Of a DNA stretch of 64,000 bases, positions 45,538-58,100 are shown one piece after another. Under the pieces are notes generated by a model. That model was given only the letters and a program-made list of their open reading frames with translations. It made no database searches and had not been told where the DNA came from. Source of the stretch: Galaxea fascicularis (lineage: Eukaryota > Cnidaria > Anthozoa > Scleractinia > Euphylliidae); the NCBI GenBank assembly GCA_948470475.1, contig OX419343.1, positions 7,174,241-7,238,240 on the forward strand, given 5' to 3'. The position numbers were made by a program, and so were the translations under genes. The stretch's first letter is position 1. The number at the start of each line of letters is the position of its first letter.

Positions 45538-47960
45538 AGCGCCAACGTCCTTAAAGCGTCCAAGTGAGTATGCCATAAGGTGACTCAACAGCACGCACAT
45601 TTTGTTTCCTTTTTATATTTGTTCTTTGTTGGTGAGCACTGTCAAAATCAATAAAAAACTTAAAAAAAAAAACAATAACCGATACGGCAAAGAGATGCTA
45701 TCCAGTCAATTTACCTCGAAATTGCTTGCATCTCTCAAAGAGTTCTTGACATGTTTCGTGAAAGCAATACTCTCATAAACGAAGAAGAACTTCAACAATG
45801 TTCTCAGTACACATTTCACATTTACCATGAAAGTGCATATTTTGAGGGTGCTCCGATTTCATGTGGAAAAGTAATAAGCAAGTTCGCGTTTCCAGTGGTA
45901 AATCATTTCTCTTATCAAAACTACATTTTGCTGAGTAATCTTTTTACAGGACAAGCGACACACCAGCTTAGAAAACAAATATCTACTTATATTTACCAGC
46001 TACTCAAGTTCTCTGAATCCTTTATTTCCAATATCTTTTTCAATTTGGGATAAAGGCCAGGCCTGGCAACTGAGTTGTTGAAAAGAGCACCTTCAAATCA
46101 GTGAAATAGCTCGGGTAATATATATTGCGAATAGCCAAGTACTGTCAGTAAAAAGAAGTCGAGAACAGGAGTTGAGAAATTTTACAGTCGCTCGTAGGCT
46201 TTGTTTTGGCAGGTTTGTCTCGCGGACGTAAAGGTCTGTGAATGTTAACTGAATTTTCCGAGTTGTAAGTGTAAAACTTTGCTATTTTATAAGAAACGAC
46301 TCGGCACAGACAGCTCTCCCACGAATTCAGTATACTCTCTCTAACAGTGTCGATAGATTTAAGATACAATGCATGAATAGCTAAATTGTGATGAAAACGT
46401 AAGTTTTCTCAGACGAAATCTAGCGCCCCTCAAACTTTTGTCGAGTAATAGAACCTATTACTTGTGTCTTTAAAGGGGGTATTGACATCATTTGAATAGA
46501 TGTGAGTAACGATCTGAGGTCACCCAGCAATTTTTAAACGGTGACAGTAGATCATCAGCTATTCAAAGAATAAGCATCCGTCCCCGGAGGAAAATATTCT
46601 ACAAATGACATTTTTAGTTAAAAATAGATCAGTCAGTCAGACTTAGCCACCGTTTAGTCACAACTAAAACGATCTAGGAACTTAAATCATCTCGCTCTCT
46701 GCGGCCATGATTTGAATCCTATCCCAGCTCGCTAGGTGTAAAGGTGGTTGGCGTACAACTCCCTTTGCCAATACTTTCGTGTTCAAAGTTAGAGTTAACC
46801 CTTAATATTCAGAGTCCACTTCAGTTGCGACTACAAACATACAAGTACCAAAGAAGTAACGAAAATCACAAATTGGAGTGTTTCCAACATCAGTATCGAA
46901 ACTATTTCTCAGCGGCGCTACTCCTTTGACGCCCAATAAGAAGCAAAACCAAATAGCGACTCACTTGTGAGAATTTTGCGGGGCTTAACGCATGCTTTTA
47001 CTTGATATCAGTTTAATTGGTTCACTACTCTGCTTACGTCTTTCCTGACTGACCAGAGCAATTACCTTGGTTTTGGATTTCCACAATGGATGGAAGGCCG
47101 TTCGAACAGCACAAATGAGAATTTTAAAATACTTTGAACTCTGAGTGAACGACACGGAAGTCCAGCAGAATGCAGACTTGATCACAATTTGAACTGTGAC
47201 GGGAAGATTAGATGGAAGGCACCGGAAGTTAAGAAGAGTTCATGCCTTAAAATGTCTTTCTATACTTCCTTAATTTCTCTTTAATTAGTTTTAATACTTA
47301 CTCGGATCCGAACTGATCAGATCGATACTAGATAGACCCTGTTCGACTGTTAAGCTGAAGCTGTATCAATTCGATCAGAAATTGACCTCATGTTGATTGA
47401 TCAATATTGATGATCGATCGGCGGGTCGATGTAAATTGATACTGAAGTTTATTGATATTGGACAGGAACACGATCGAATTGTGGTCTTCAATCATCATTG
47501 ATATAGCAGTCGAGAAAATGATCAACTAAAAGAAAGACTTATGACTCTTATTAAATTATCTGGAAAACCCCAAGCATAAGTTTTCTGCAAATCACAGTGA
47601 ATCTCCTATCACAGCCGATTCTCCTAGTCACGATTTCTGCGGATCCTCTTCACGATCTTTACTTCATCTCAGATTCTTCCAGCGCCCTGGCCTTTTCTAT
47701 CTTCGGTATGATATTGCGGTTCTCAGAAATAGCAGAGCAAACCTTCCTGCTGCCAATGTATTTCCAAAGAAGCCTGTCAGTCTCCCTCAAATAATTTTTT
47801 CTTGTTTCTACAGCGCTAACTTAGAAATAAATAACGCAAGAAAAATTATTGGAGAATTCTGTATGAAGAGCAGGATATGGTAACCCTTGAATCCCTTGAA
47901 TACACTTCACATGCAGTGGTCCCCAGATGTATCCTTTTCGGCAGAATTTTTCCGCTGACT

Positions 47961-48104
47961 CTCATTCCCAGGGTTCTCTCCTTCCCGTCCCCTGGAGCGC
48001 GCGCACGCGCAAGAGAGAGGACATGTGATCAGCGTCTTCCAGGGTCTAACTCTCTCACCCTCTTTCTCTCTAGGGGACGGGAAGAAGAGAACCTTGGGAA
48101 TGAG
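47961..48104. mobile_element. MITE, CTCATTCCCA ends
   Basis: The left arm CTCATTCCCAGGGTTCTCT...CCGTCCCCT (47961-47993) is mirrored by AGGGGACGG...AGAGAACCTTGGGAATGAG (48072-48104). The loop contains (GC)n and CTCTCTC text. The ORF that crosses it is not a gene. Confidence 0.8.
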
Positions 48105-48137
48105 GCAGTGGGAATGAGGTTGCAGCTTGGAGTGCTC

Positions 48138-48219
48138 CATTCTCGTCCCCAGAGCCTCCTGTTCCAAAGCCCCGCCGCTGGGCCAAGAGGGGTCACAGAA
48201 GGCTCTGGGTACGAGAATG
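48138..48219. mobile_element. MITE, CATTCTCG ends
   Basis: CATTCTCGTCCCCAGAGCC (48138-48156) and GGCTCTGGGTACGAGAATG (48201-48219) are inverted repeats with one mismatch. It lies 33 bp from the MITE on its left and is of a different sequence family. Confidence 0.75.
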
Positions 48220-50372
48220 AGAGGTCTCTAATTTTTTTTTGCATCCCACACACCAGGCAAACCCGTGTTGCCCTTAAAGCTGGTGACAAACGGTTCAACA
48301 CTTGTTGCTCAACAAATGTTGCACGATGTTGAATTTTAAGGAGAAAACATTGCGGAATTCAGCATTTTTTGTAGCAAACTGTGCTGTTGTATGTTTCATC
48401 TTTGTTGTCAAGTCTTGCTTCTCATGTGTTCTTCATTGCGCTCGGTGTGTTAGGGCCAATTATGGAGAGAATTTTAAGGGTTTTTTGGGAATTTGTAGCT
48501 AGGCCTGACTCGCAAGTTAGTATTACGTAATCAACGGAAACCCTAAAAAATACTTGCTAATTGTTTGATTTCTGGCATCACAAAAAATACATTTAATAAA
48601 GTAAATGAACTGAAAATGGACAAAGTCAAAACAAGAAAAATATATTTGTCGTCAGTAGTCAAATGAAGATGTGTTCGGTGCGTTTCTTTGATTTTACTTC
48701 AGTACTTTAGGGAAACGAAAGAGATCATTTTTCTAAAGAATATAGCAGACCATTTTCGCTGATGCACTCGATATTTTAATATACCCACAAACCGTTTAAT
48801 TTCTTTTATCCTCTTCTATCTTAATCAATATTTTCATTTAGACCACTTCTCCAGATAGCTTTCTTCATCTAGACGTTGTCCTCTTTTTTTCAACTGTACG
48901 GCTGTCACAAACAATTTTTACTGTCTGAAAGTTAACACCCGAAAACATGCTAACCAAGCAAAACACTAAAACCAGCGCAAGAAGGGTATAAACCGTACGC
49001 GGATTTAAGCTTATTTAACATGTTGAGCGAAACAAATGTAGTTTTCTCTTTGCTTTTTTCCTTTTAATATAAAAAGAAATTCAAAGGACTGTTGTTATTG
49101 AAACGCCCATCGACATGATTATATGACGTCATTGCTCTCAAAATGGCAATTTTCGTCAGTAAGAGGTAAAGTTCTTTTTGCTTAAAAATGTAATTCAAGG
49201 CGAGTTGGATATATCAATCTCAGACACGTTGTGTTGAGTTGTACGTGTTTAATTAACAAGAGGTCGCATAAGGACGTGTATAGCGCAGAGGAGTCGAGTT
49301 TAGATATGTTGAAAGAATATACTAGAACGTGAGTATCAAATGGTATGTTACGTTAGCCCAAACTCAAATTAGCATAAAAGACCAAACCGAAATTCATTAC
49401 TAGCCATGTAGATCAGCATAAATTGCCCTGAATTCCTTCTGCTTGTTGTATTTTCTTTGCCACGTTGAAGTCAACTGAAATAAACAATTTGCCTTCGCGG
49501 ACACTCACTACATTAGAATATTTGGGAAGATTTTCGCTCGCAAATCTGCTTTTATGATCATATCTACAAACACCACCGCTACTAAACAATAGAACAGATC
49601 TTTCTACCTCGTGACACTCCAGGAGTTAGATGGATATTTTGCTTGGCCAGTTGTATTCTGAAGACCGGGTTAATCTCAACTGCCCGTTTGCGCCGACTGG
49701 GTCAGTACTTTCATTCACACATATTCTCAGCACTGTAGTTTCTGCGTAGTGTACATAGCGAGCTCGATGTAGCGCAGCAAATGATTGAGAACTAAGACAA
49801 GACTCACTCATTCATAAGAGATGCTACGTCATTGGAGATCAACACTGGCCAATCAGAATGCAGGTTTCGGACTTGTACTATAATTAAACGGATTTACCTC
49901 GCAGATTTTTTACGTTAAAAAAGCCCATAATTTTCGCCAACAAATGATTGCTTGGGATTAAACGTTTGCTATTCTTTCGTATGATTGGTATCATAAATTG
50001 TTATTTCCCTCATCACGCAGTGGTCAAACCACCTGCCGTCAGGAAGATTTACGTTTTACAAACTTCATATTGCCTACAAGAAAAGAAATTAAAGACAGTC
50101 AAAACTGAATGTATCTTTTTTTTTTCTAGAATTTTAATTTCAATTTTTTTGTACATCACTTCTGGAAATTCAAGCTTACTATGATCGATTTAGAAGAAAA
50201 AGCGTTTGAATAAAAATCGTGTTTAAAGTTGAACGACAGCCTCGGAGCAAGATTCTAATATCCGGCTTTAATCATTTCATTTGTTATCTATTCTTTCACA
50301 TTTTACGTTATCACATTGTTGGCTAAATATAAGCGTCGTTCAGTTCCTCAGAGTCTGTAGTAAATCCTTACC

Positions 50373-50680
50373 CGAGGATTCTTAACCTTTACAACCCATT
50401 CAAACTCGCAGTCATCGGAAAAGAGTGGCGAGCGGAAATTAATGTCGCAAGTCTTAAACATCTTAGTCATTTTCATTTTTCGATTAGCTTTATTTGCATC
50501 TTTCATAATACGACGAAACAATAAATGGGCTAGCGATGTTTCGAGCGCAAATGGAAACGCTGCAACAACATCTTGGCAGCTCACCTGCACTTTGAATTTT
50601 CCGACTTGTCGTCTAACGCTCAGAAATGTCTCGGAGTCATGCAAACTAGACGCTGTTGTAATAAGGCATTTTTTTTCCAC
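50373..50680 (-). CDS. uncertain exon-like ORF, unknown protein
   Basis: On the minus strand an open frame runs from about 50680 to 50373 with a mixed, protein-like composition (VSCQDVVAAFPFALETSL, then a Lys-rich stretch, then DDCEFEWVVKVKNP) and ends at a good donor, GTAAGG. A pyrimidine-rich stretch ending in TTGAG lies just upstream and could be an acceptor. There is no ATG before mid-frame and no recognised domain, and I find no partner exons. The opposite strand is also open here in two frames, one with a membrane-like segment, so this could be chance. I would not build on it without transcript data. Confidence 0.2.
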
Positions 50681-51234
50681 TCAAGAACGCGAAAGACGGA
50701 GAAAATTGTTTCGAAAGCAAGAGTGCTCAAAATTGTTAGGCGTTTTTTAAAGGCAAAAGAAACGATAAATCCGGAAGATCCTTTTTACAGTGTCGTTCAT
50801 TGTTTGTCTCAATCCAACGGATTGCTCTAAAAAACCGACGAACATGATGAGCTAGACTTTCCCCAAATAAAATTGTTAACATCCGGGAAAGTAGAAACGG
50901 AAATCTGTAGCCAATACATGCCACTAATTTTTAAAATAAACTGTAGCTAAAGGCTGGCTAATTGGAACACAGAAATATGCCGATTTATACAGTTTTCTTA
51001 TTACCAGGAAGACATTAGTTGCCCGCAGCAGCAATGAGTTTTAATCTAATTTCGGGACATGCCAGTTGTATGTTTCCTCGGCTATACAAACCATTTGTTT
51101 GCTTCCTTAAGTGACTCGTGCGGTCCACCACCTCGCACGTGCGACGAAAAAACTAACAAAGATGTGGAAAAGCTCGCAATTGTTCAAACGAGACAAACTT
51201 CTCGCGAACAAAAGACCACTTGCCTTCCACCAAT

Positions 51235-51350
51235 GTGACCGGATTCGATTCCCGGACTCGGTGTCATATGTAGGTTGAGTTTGATTTGTTGTTTCTCACT
51301 CTGCTCCGAGAGCTTCTTCTCGGTCCTCTGGATGCAGGGCCTCCCTGAAA
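51235..51350 (+). mobile_element. tRNA-derived SINE copy
   Basis: Box-B-like GGATTCGATTCCCGGAC is followed by CGGTGTCATATGTAGGTTGA, GTTTCTCACTCTGCTCCGAG and a decayed tail. It matches the minus-strand copy at 10592-10775. Truncated at both ends. Confidence 0.65.
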
Positions 51351-51399
51351 ACCATTTCGGTGAGTGACTTCAAATTTCAAAACTCCAAAACATACACAC

Positions 51400-51480
51400 A
51401 TTAAAGTACTATAATATTATTTACAATAAAAACTAGCTCTACACATTAAAGTACTGTAATATTTACAATAAAAACTACAC
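51400..51480. repeat. tandem duplication, about 45 bp
   Basis: The words ACACATTAAAGTACT and TTTACAATAAAAACTA occur in order twice, the first copy with a 4-base longer middle. Confidence 0.7.
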
Positions 51481-52129
51481 TGCTACCTAATTTACAGGTT
51501 GTTCCTGTAAATACAGCTCCTTAGCCATACAGCATGGAGAAGTTCACAACTGTCATAATGGTAATGATGATGAATGCCATGTTTCAACAGGGCTGCTACT
51601 GATTTTTAAGATGGTGCCAGGGAATCCAGCTATTTAATTGTGGTACAGTCAATATGCTGTTTTTGTATCATAAGGGCATTAAACTCAGAATTCCCGGGGA
51701 AAAATCATCCATTCGCGGTCCTTGATGGCCCTGCTGTTTGTCAAACTAAGTAACAAAGTCTGAAGATGGGCTTAGTGTCTTGTTTCTTCAAATAAATTGT
51801 GAAATGGGCTTAAGTCTTAAGACCCTTTAAAACAGCTGAACGGCTATTAACATTGACTGTGAAATATTCACCGCTCATTACACCTATCTCAAAGTTGACC
51901 TTAAAAATAATTTGCCATTTTCTAAATTTGCTACCCGACGACGTCAAAAAACCTTGAAAATTACTGAATTAACCTTCTTCCTTGAAGAATATTATTTCGT
52001 TGCCAAATTAAAAGGAAAAAGGTTATTTCTAAATCAAAACAATTTGGAGAGAGCCTTGCCCTGTTAAGGTAGTAGAATTGTTTCCAGTCTAACATGTTCA
52101 TTGAGTTTAATGTGTTCAGTGTTACTGTG

Positions 52130-55100
52130 TCATTCAACTTGAGCTGTCTCAGCGGATTGTATAACATCCCTCTCTAGAATAAAGTCATAGTGATACTGGT
52201 CGATGTTTGGTGGAGATCTTCTCATAACATCAGCAATCCCTTGATTGATGTGAAGCATAACTTGAAGCTGTTTTGACATCTGCATGGGTAAGTCGGAAAC
52301 AGTGAGAAAAGTTGCATCTCTTTTTTGAATGCTTTTTCCTCCTACCGTTGTTACTGGTAACATATGTGAGGTCGTTACTGAGAGAAGGAGGAAATGTGGG
52401 AGTTAATAGTGATTAAAAATTATTACATTTTTATAAAATGGCACACAGCACAGGGAAGTGGTGGTTCTTGAAAGCTACAATATACCTTTTGCCCTTCATT
52501 AACTGAAAATAGAAATTCATTTTATTGTACAGGAATTCAATAACATCTTTGGAAGAACATATTTATACAAATAAATGTTCATTTTAATCATCCGTTACTT
52601 CACTTGCACAATTACCATGCCAGTGCATATTCAATAACATCATTGGCAAAGTGCCGTAAGGGGACAACATAGCCTCTGGTCACACGAATACTGAACCTCA
52701 TTTCCGTGCTGTGCTGTCGCCTGGGAAACCACGCTTTTCCTAAGCTAATCGTACTTGCTGTTTCATGTCGGTTGGGAAACCACACTTTTCGTAAGCCAAT
52801 CACAATTGTTGTTTCTTTTGAAGAACCAATCAACGAACTAGGACAAATTCTGCCCTAATTTGATGATATGGAAACGATTTTCTCAGCTCCTACGACCAGA
52901 GGCCCGTCTCTCGCCTTCTGTTATGGTATTCAGGGATATTTTCTCAAGTGTAATGCAGGGCTTGAAATAATTTCCCCGCTGGCACCGGTCAAGTTGTCCG
53001 GTCAAATCTGTTTTTGCTCGGACAACACACGATTTTGTCCGGACAAATATGCATTACGTCATAACTCTTCAAAAAGTGCTTCTCCCTCCTCAACATGATG
53101 CTTAAACTGATCAAGCAAGTACATTTAGTGAGCTTTTATTGTAGCAGTAGCCTCACAATCAGTTCAGGAGGCGTGGAACACACGGCACAGCCACAATATT
53201 TGGTAAAATCGAAAAAAGCACGTGTAATATTACACTTGTGCTTCCCACTATCGCTGCCTGTCGCTTCAGCTACGATTCAATTTTAAAGCGTTCTAAAGTT
53301 ATGAGACCGAAGGTTACGATCGAGCTGATTCTCGTGTGATAACAGAAGCTAACGGCTTAAGCTTATGTAAATAAGAGTTCTACAACAATAAACAAATCAA
53401 ATGAAGACTGATCCGCGCAGTTATGCACTCAATTATCGATGCAATTGCGTAAAGAAGCCTGAAAAAATTCAGGACTTCAACGGGGTTTGAACCCGTGAAT
53501 TTGTAGGAGCGGATTCAGTGCCACCTTAAAATTTGCGGCATTTAAGGTGGCTCTGAATCCGCTCCGACAAATTTTTTTAAACTTTGCAAAAAGTTACATC
53601 TTAGCGTACTGGTTGCATTTCAATAATAAGAAATGGGGGTCACCGAGTTTGTTTTTGAGTTATAAGCACTTAAATTGGGGGTGTTTTTAACAGGTTATAC
53701 TGTTACTATGGTAGCCTGCTATGTCAAGAAAATGATCACAACTTGTTCAACAATGTTTGGGCATTCATTTGATACAATAATTATTATTATAGTATCAACT
53801 GATTAAGTATATAGGCTGTAAAGCGCTACAAAAAAGGTTTGAGCCACCTTAAATTTTCCTTTGAAGAGTAAACGACCGGACAAAATGTCCGGTCATCCAA
53901 GGATTTGACTGGACAAAACCCATTTTTGAGCGGACATTGTCCGTTGATCGGCTGTTATTTCAAGCTATGTGATGGAGCTCACTTACTCACTCACTCGATT
54001 CTGATTAACTTATTCATTAAACTTGGATTGAGTGTTTCCTCCAGTCCCTCTCCTTGGAAGCATTGCTTTTGTCTCCGCAGTCTTCTTGGCCCAACGTTTG
54101 CAAGTTTTAGGGGGTAGTAAAAAAGCGTCGATTTTCGCTCTGCAGATAATCGTTTACGTGTGGAATCTACCGTAGTAGGTAGAGAAGTGAAGATGTAATG
54201 CCGATGGTTTTTCGTTCGATCCTCAAACAAAATATACCTTTGTTGAGTTGGAAAATGGAAAGTCAATAAGATAAAGAACACAAACTGCGAGAATTGAACT
54301 TCGCAATCTTCAAAGCAGCGAAAATGGACTTGGAAATCTCAAAAGCGACGGTTAATCGAGGATTCTCTCGTCACACGAAGAAAGACTGCAACAGGGAATG
54401 AATCGACAATAAAAGGAAACAGGAGAAAGGCTGTCTAGCGAAAAAAACCGTATTCAGGCAAGCAACGCATTAAACAGAACACGGCCGAAGCGCCTTCATA
54501 GGTGAATGCTCTAATGTAAATAAATGGCCTTCCAAGCCAAAACACCGATCTTGTTCAGAAAGTCTATATCCTTTGGTTTAGACGATCAGTATAACACTTG
54601 TTTGTGAAAGGATATTCAACATTTGACGAAAACACAAATGTAAATATTTTTCTTTGTGAGGATGTAGTTTGCCAGGCGAGGGTCAACTTGAAGTTTTGCC
54701 CTGACCAGCAGCTAATCTGTTCGGACAAAAAAAATGTTCGGAAAGTCAAGTTAATAATTATTATAGCACAAAGCATAAATAGATGGATTGAATGTCTCCC
54801 TTTACAAAGCAGGCCAGTAGAAGGGGGGGGGGGGGGGTTCGAGGGGTTCGAACGAACCCCCCTTGAGGCCCAAGATGTTTTTTTTTTTTTGCTGTTGCCG
54901 ACCTAACCGAGCGCCGACTCTTGGATTGTCAGGATTGTCAGGATTGAGCTTGCGCTAAGTTGTTTTCACTGTTAAGTTTTCGGTTTTGCGAGCCATCGAC
55001 ATTGGGAAACCATTTGAATGTTGCTAATGATTTGCTTTTTAGTTCTTCAGCCTATTTGTGAATGAATTTCATTTCAGAATTTCGGCGGCGGGGGAATCAA

Positions 55101-58100
55101 GTATGCAGAGGAGGAAGAGCTCCCGGGCTCGTGCGCCACAGCCCTGAAGCAGTGCGACGAGGATGAATTTCCCAACATATTCACTCTGCTCAAAATACTA
55201 TCCACTTTGCCCGTAACTAGCTGCGAGTGCGAAAGGTCCTTCTGCGCGATGCGAAGGTTAAACACCTATATGCGATGCACGATGAGCGAGAACAGATTAG
55301 TGTCACTTGCACTTATGCATTTATATTACGACATGTAAAAATAGACCTTGAAGAAGTGGTGGAGCTATTTGCTACCATGCATCCGCGAATGGTAGAGCTA
55401 TCAAATTTGCTGTGACACTTAATGTTACTGTGGCCCCTTGTTGTTATACCAATAATGCACTAGCTTTTTGTATAGTTGGGAATAGGCCATATTCGAATTC
55501 TCGGTATTGAACTGGATCTAGCATGAAGTGGAGGCTCTTGCGGGGGAATCTTTTCATATGTAAATGTATTCCCCCGCATGAACCTCCACTTCATGCTAGA
55601 TCCAGTTCAATACCGAGAATACGAATATGGCCTATTAATGCACCAGTCAATGTAAATCCCCGCCCCCCCAACCCGGGAATAGGCGGGGAATGGGACAAAA
55701 GGACTGGCGAAAGTGAGCCAATGTTCCCGTCCCCAGGGCAATGTTTTCGTTCCAATGTCCTTGCTTGTCCCCGCCTACCAGTGAAGGTCTATTTGAGTGT
55801 TGTCAAAAACATCACTAATAAGAAAATAAATGAGACAGCAAAGTAACATTCAGTGTCTTTAATGATTTATGCATCTTTTGAGTTAATTGTCTAAGGAAAA
55901 TGCTTCCTTCATTGCTGGAAAGGCGTTTGAAAGCGTCAATCCAGCAACAGGAATAATCTTCCGGCTTTCGCCGAACTCAACGAGGGCCTGAATAACATAC
56001 ATGTACCGTGTATCATCAGTTTTGTGTGAACGCATGATCAACCAAGCGAATCAAAACAACGCAATCGGCCATGGCACATGAACTGATTAAAGAAGAAATT
56101 TTAAAAAGTCCCTACGTGGAAAGGTATATACAGAAACAAGAGTGTATCAAGCTTTCACAAGAAATATTTTTAGCAATGTATTAAGAGAAGGATGGCAAGC
56201 AAGATGTAAGGATAAAACAGATTTATGAAGAAACACGTTTAACTCACATTTCTCTCCGCCATATTTAGTCCCTTTTAGGTTTGGTCCCAGTCTCTTCGCA
56301 ATATAGTTCTTCACTCCAACCTTCGGCAGATTTCCCGCTTTCGGTACCGAAGAAAATCTCGTCCAAGACCCCGCATACCGGGACAGTTTCGAATGTCACA
56401 CGTTGGATTTTGTCCCGCTAATGTCCCCGCTTTTCCCGGGTTGGGGGGAAATTTACATTGACTGGTGCATAAGGGACTTATAATACTAGAGCGATCCAAA
56501 CTGACGTTTGATTAAAAGCGCTTTTTCTTCCCTACCCCCACCCTACGCTAAACGTTTTTCGTCAGACAAATGGATAAGAACCCCTCTTGAAATACCCCAG
56601 CTACGGGCCTGCAAAGCAAAAGTTTTAAACTGACTTATGTTTGTAAATGAACTTGTGTGTCCGAATCGCTCAAAAACATCGTAATTGTATAAAAGCGTGC
56701 CTAATTGCCCTCGGGACTTTCGCAAAATATTTTGATGTTATGTCGCCTTCAGAATACTTATTACGACCAAAAACGATTATAAAAGGAACTTGAAATGAGT
56801 CGTCAACCTGTAAGAAACGTTAAGTTGCCTGTTAAAGTTTTTAGAAAAGTCTCAATAGAGTCCGCATACAAATTTGCATATTTGTATTTCCATCGGTTCA
56901 AATTACTTACGTCTGTCGAAGTTCTAGACAACAAAAGGTTTGAGGTATTTGGCCGAATGTAATTTACATTAATGTATACGGCGCCTGTGGATCGTTAGCG
57001 ATACCACGTTAAATGGTTTAAAAGTGCGTAATTTTACGGAAAATATTACCGCGTAAACGGTTCTTTTACCAAGCGATGTACCTGAAAAAGATGTGCTCCC
57101 ACAAAACAAAAACGAAATGTACAGGTTTCTTACCCAAGATTTTTTTAAAGAAAATAAAGTTATTGTGAACCGAAAGTGTTGTAATGTTTGTCGTCCATAA
57201 CTGGCTCATAGGTGCCTTTGATCTTTATTGTAAAGTCTATTATGTCCTCGGAAGGACATTAGGGGGCTAAGCCCCGTGCAAACGCTCGCAACATTGTTGG
57301 GCGCAACAATGTTGCGAGCCTTTGCACGGGGCTCAAGCAACGACGACGACGACGTCAACGAGAACGTCATTTCAAAATATAACTTCTCGTTTTTGTAAAG
57401 CCCCGTGCAAACGCTCGCAACATTGTTGGCCAACAAGATGCAACATTGTTGTTTTGTGTGTTGTTGCGACTTGTTGGAAGTTGTTGGATGAAGTTTGACC
57501 AGTTTCAAACTTCATCCAACAACTTCCAACAAGTCGCAACAACACAAAACATGGTGTGCAAACGCTCGCAACATGTTGGGCCCAACAATGTTGCGAGCGT
57601 TTGCACAGGGCTTAACTCTTTCGCGATTATTCCAATTTATTTAACGTGAAAAATGCTGGCGAGCTATCCAGGAACTAAATTACTGTGAACGGTGTTAAAG
57701 CAAAGAAAACGAAAGAAAAACTTGCCGTCATACGCTCACGTTCTCGAGAAAAGCTAAAGTTTGGTCATTTCACGTTGTTGTTTTGAAGAGGACGGTAAAG
57801 AAATGTACCAAAATGGAAAACGCACGTGCAAAGTATTGTTTTGGTTCATTAATCCCATTGTTTTGTGGCGTTCTCGTTGCCGTCGTCGTCGTCGTTTTTT
57901 AAGCTCCCTAGTAACATCAACAACACTGTCATTGACATTTTTTGAAAGTCATTACGAGCCAGTACATATACAGTGTAAACGTGAAAACAATCAATAATGG
58001 TGGTAAAATAATATTGAGGATGATGATGACGATGCCAGATGGTGATGATGGCAATAGTGATGCTGGTAATGGTGATGATGATGATGATGACGAGGACGAT

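Larger units (their letters stand above)
39522..52129. other. 12.6 kb intergenic stretch
   Basis: This runs from the FAM117 start to the UMAD1 stop. It holds the presumed FAM117 promoter, (TTA)n tracts at 43404-43498 and 43974-43998, a large foldback (45173-45537), two adjacent MITEs (47961-48219), a SINE (51235-51350), a tandem duplication (51400-51480) and the uncertain exon-like ORF at 50373-50680. Other ORFs (40409, 41631, 41915, 44766, 45751) have no recognisable domain, and several overlap on opposite strands. I call no other gene. Confidence 0.5.
52965..53963. mobile_element. TIR element, GCTTGAAATAA ends
   Basis: GGGCTTGAAATAA (52966-52978) faces TTATTTCAAGC (53955-53965). Inside both ends are several copies of the words TTGTCCGG and CCGGACAA in opposite orientation. 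The centre contains a SINE remnant and a TTAA element, so it has been invaded. No transposase frame is visible. Confidence 0.5.
54810..56611 (+). mobile_element. hAT element, internally deleted and invaded
   Basis: The left end CAGGCCAGTAG (54810) and the reverse complement of the right end CAGGCCCGTAG (56611) differ at one position and match the CAGGCC-type hAT termini I recall. Flanking words ACAAAG and GCAAAG are compatible with a decayed target duplication. A G-run (54822-54838) follows the left end. It contains one transposase exon and two later insertions (55481-55636, 55639-56469). Confidence 0.7.
53975..57215. repeat. dispersed repeat, copy split by transposon insertions
   Basis: The second copy of the 1.4 kb repeat at 14085-15465. 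Its left part (53975-54809) and right part (56612-57215) are collinear with the intact copy. They are separated by 1.8 kb of inserted hAT, foldback and Harbinger-like sequence. The join falls at a TTACAAAR-AAAGTTTT site in the intact copy (near 14950-14965). Confidence 0.75.

Noticed and set aside
45751..46053. Plus-strand ORF of 100 residues, possibly a gene
   Set aside because: Composition is AT-driven, with no domain, no splice context and no neighbour support.
47877..48332. A plus-strand ORF of 151 residues, one of the longest in the window
   Set aside because: It runs through two MITEs and a foldback-like word; its length comes from GC-rich inverted repeats, and the opposite strand is open too.
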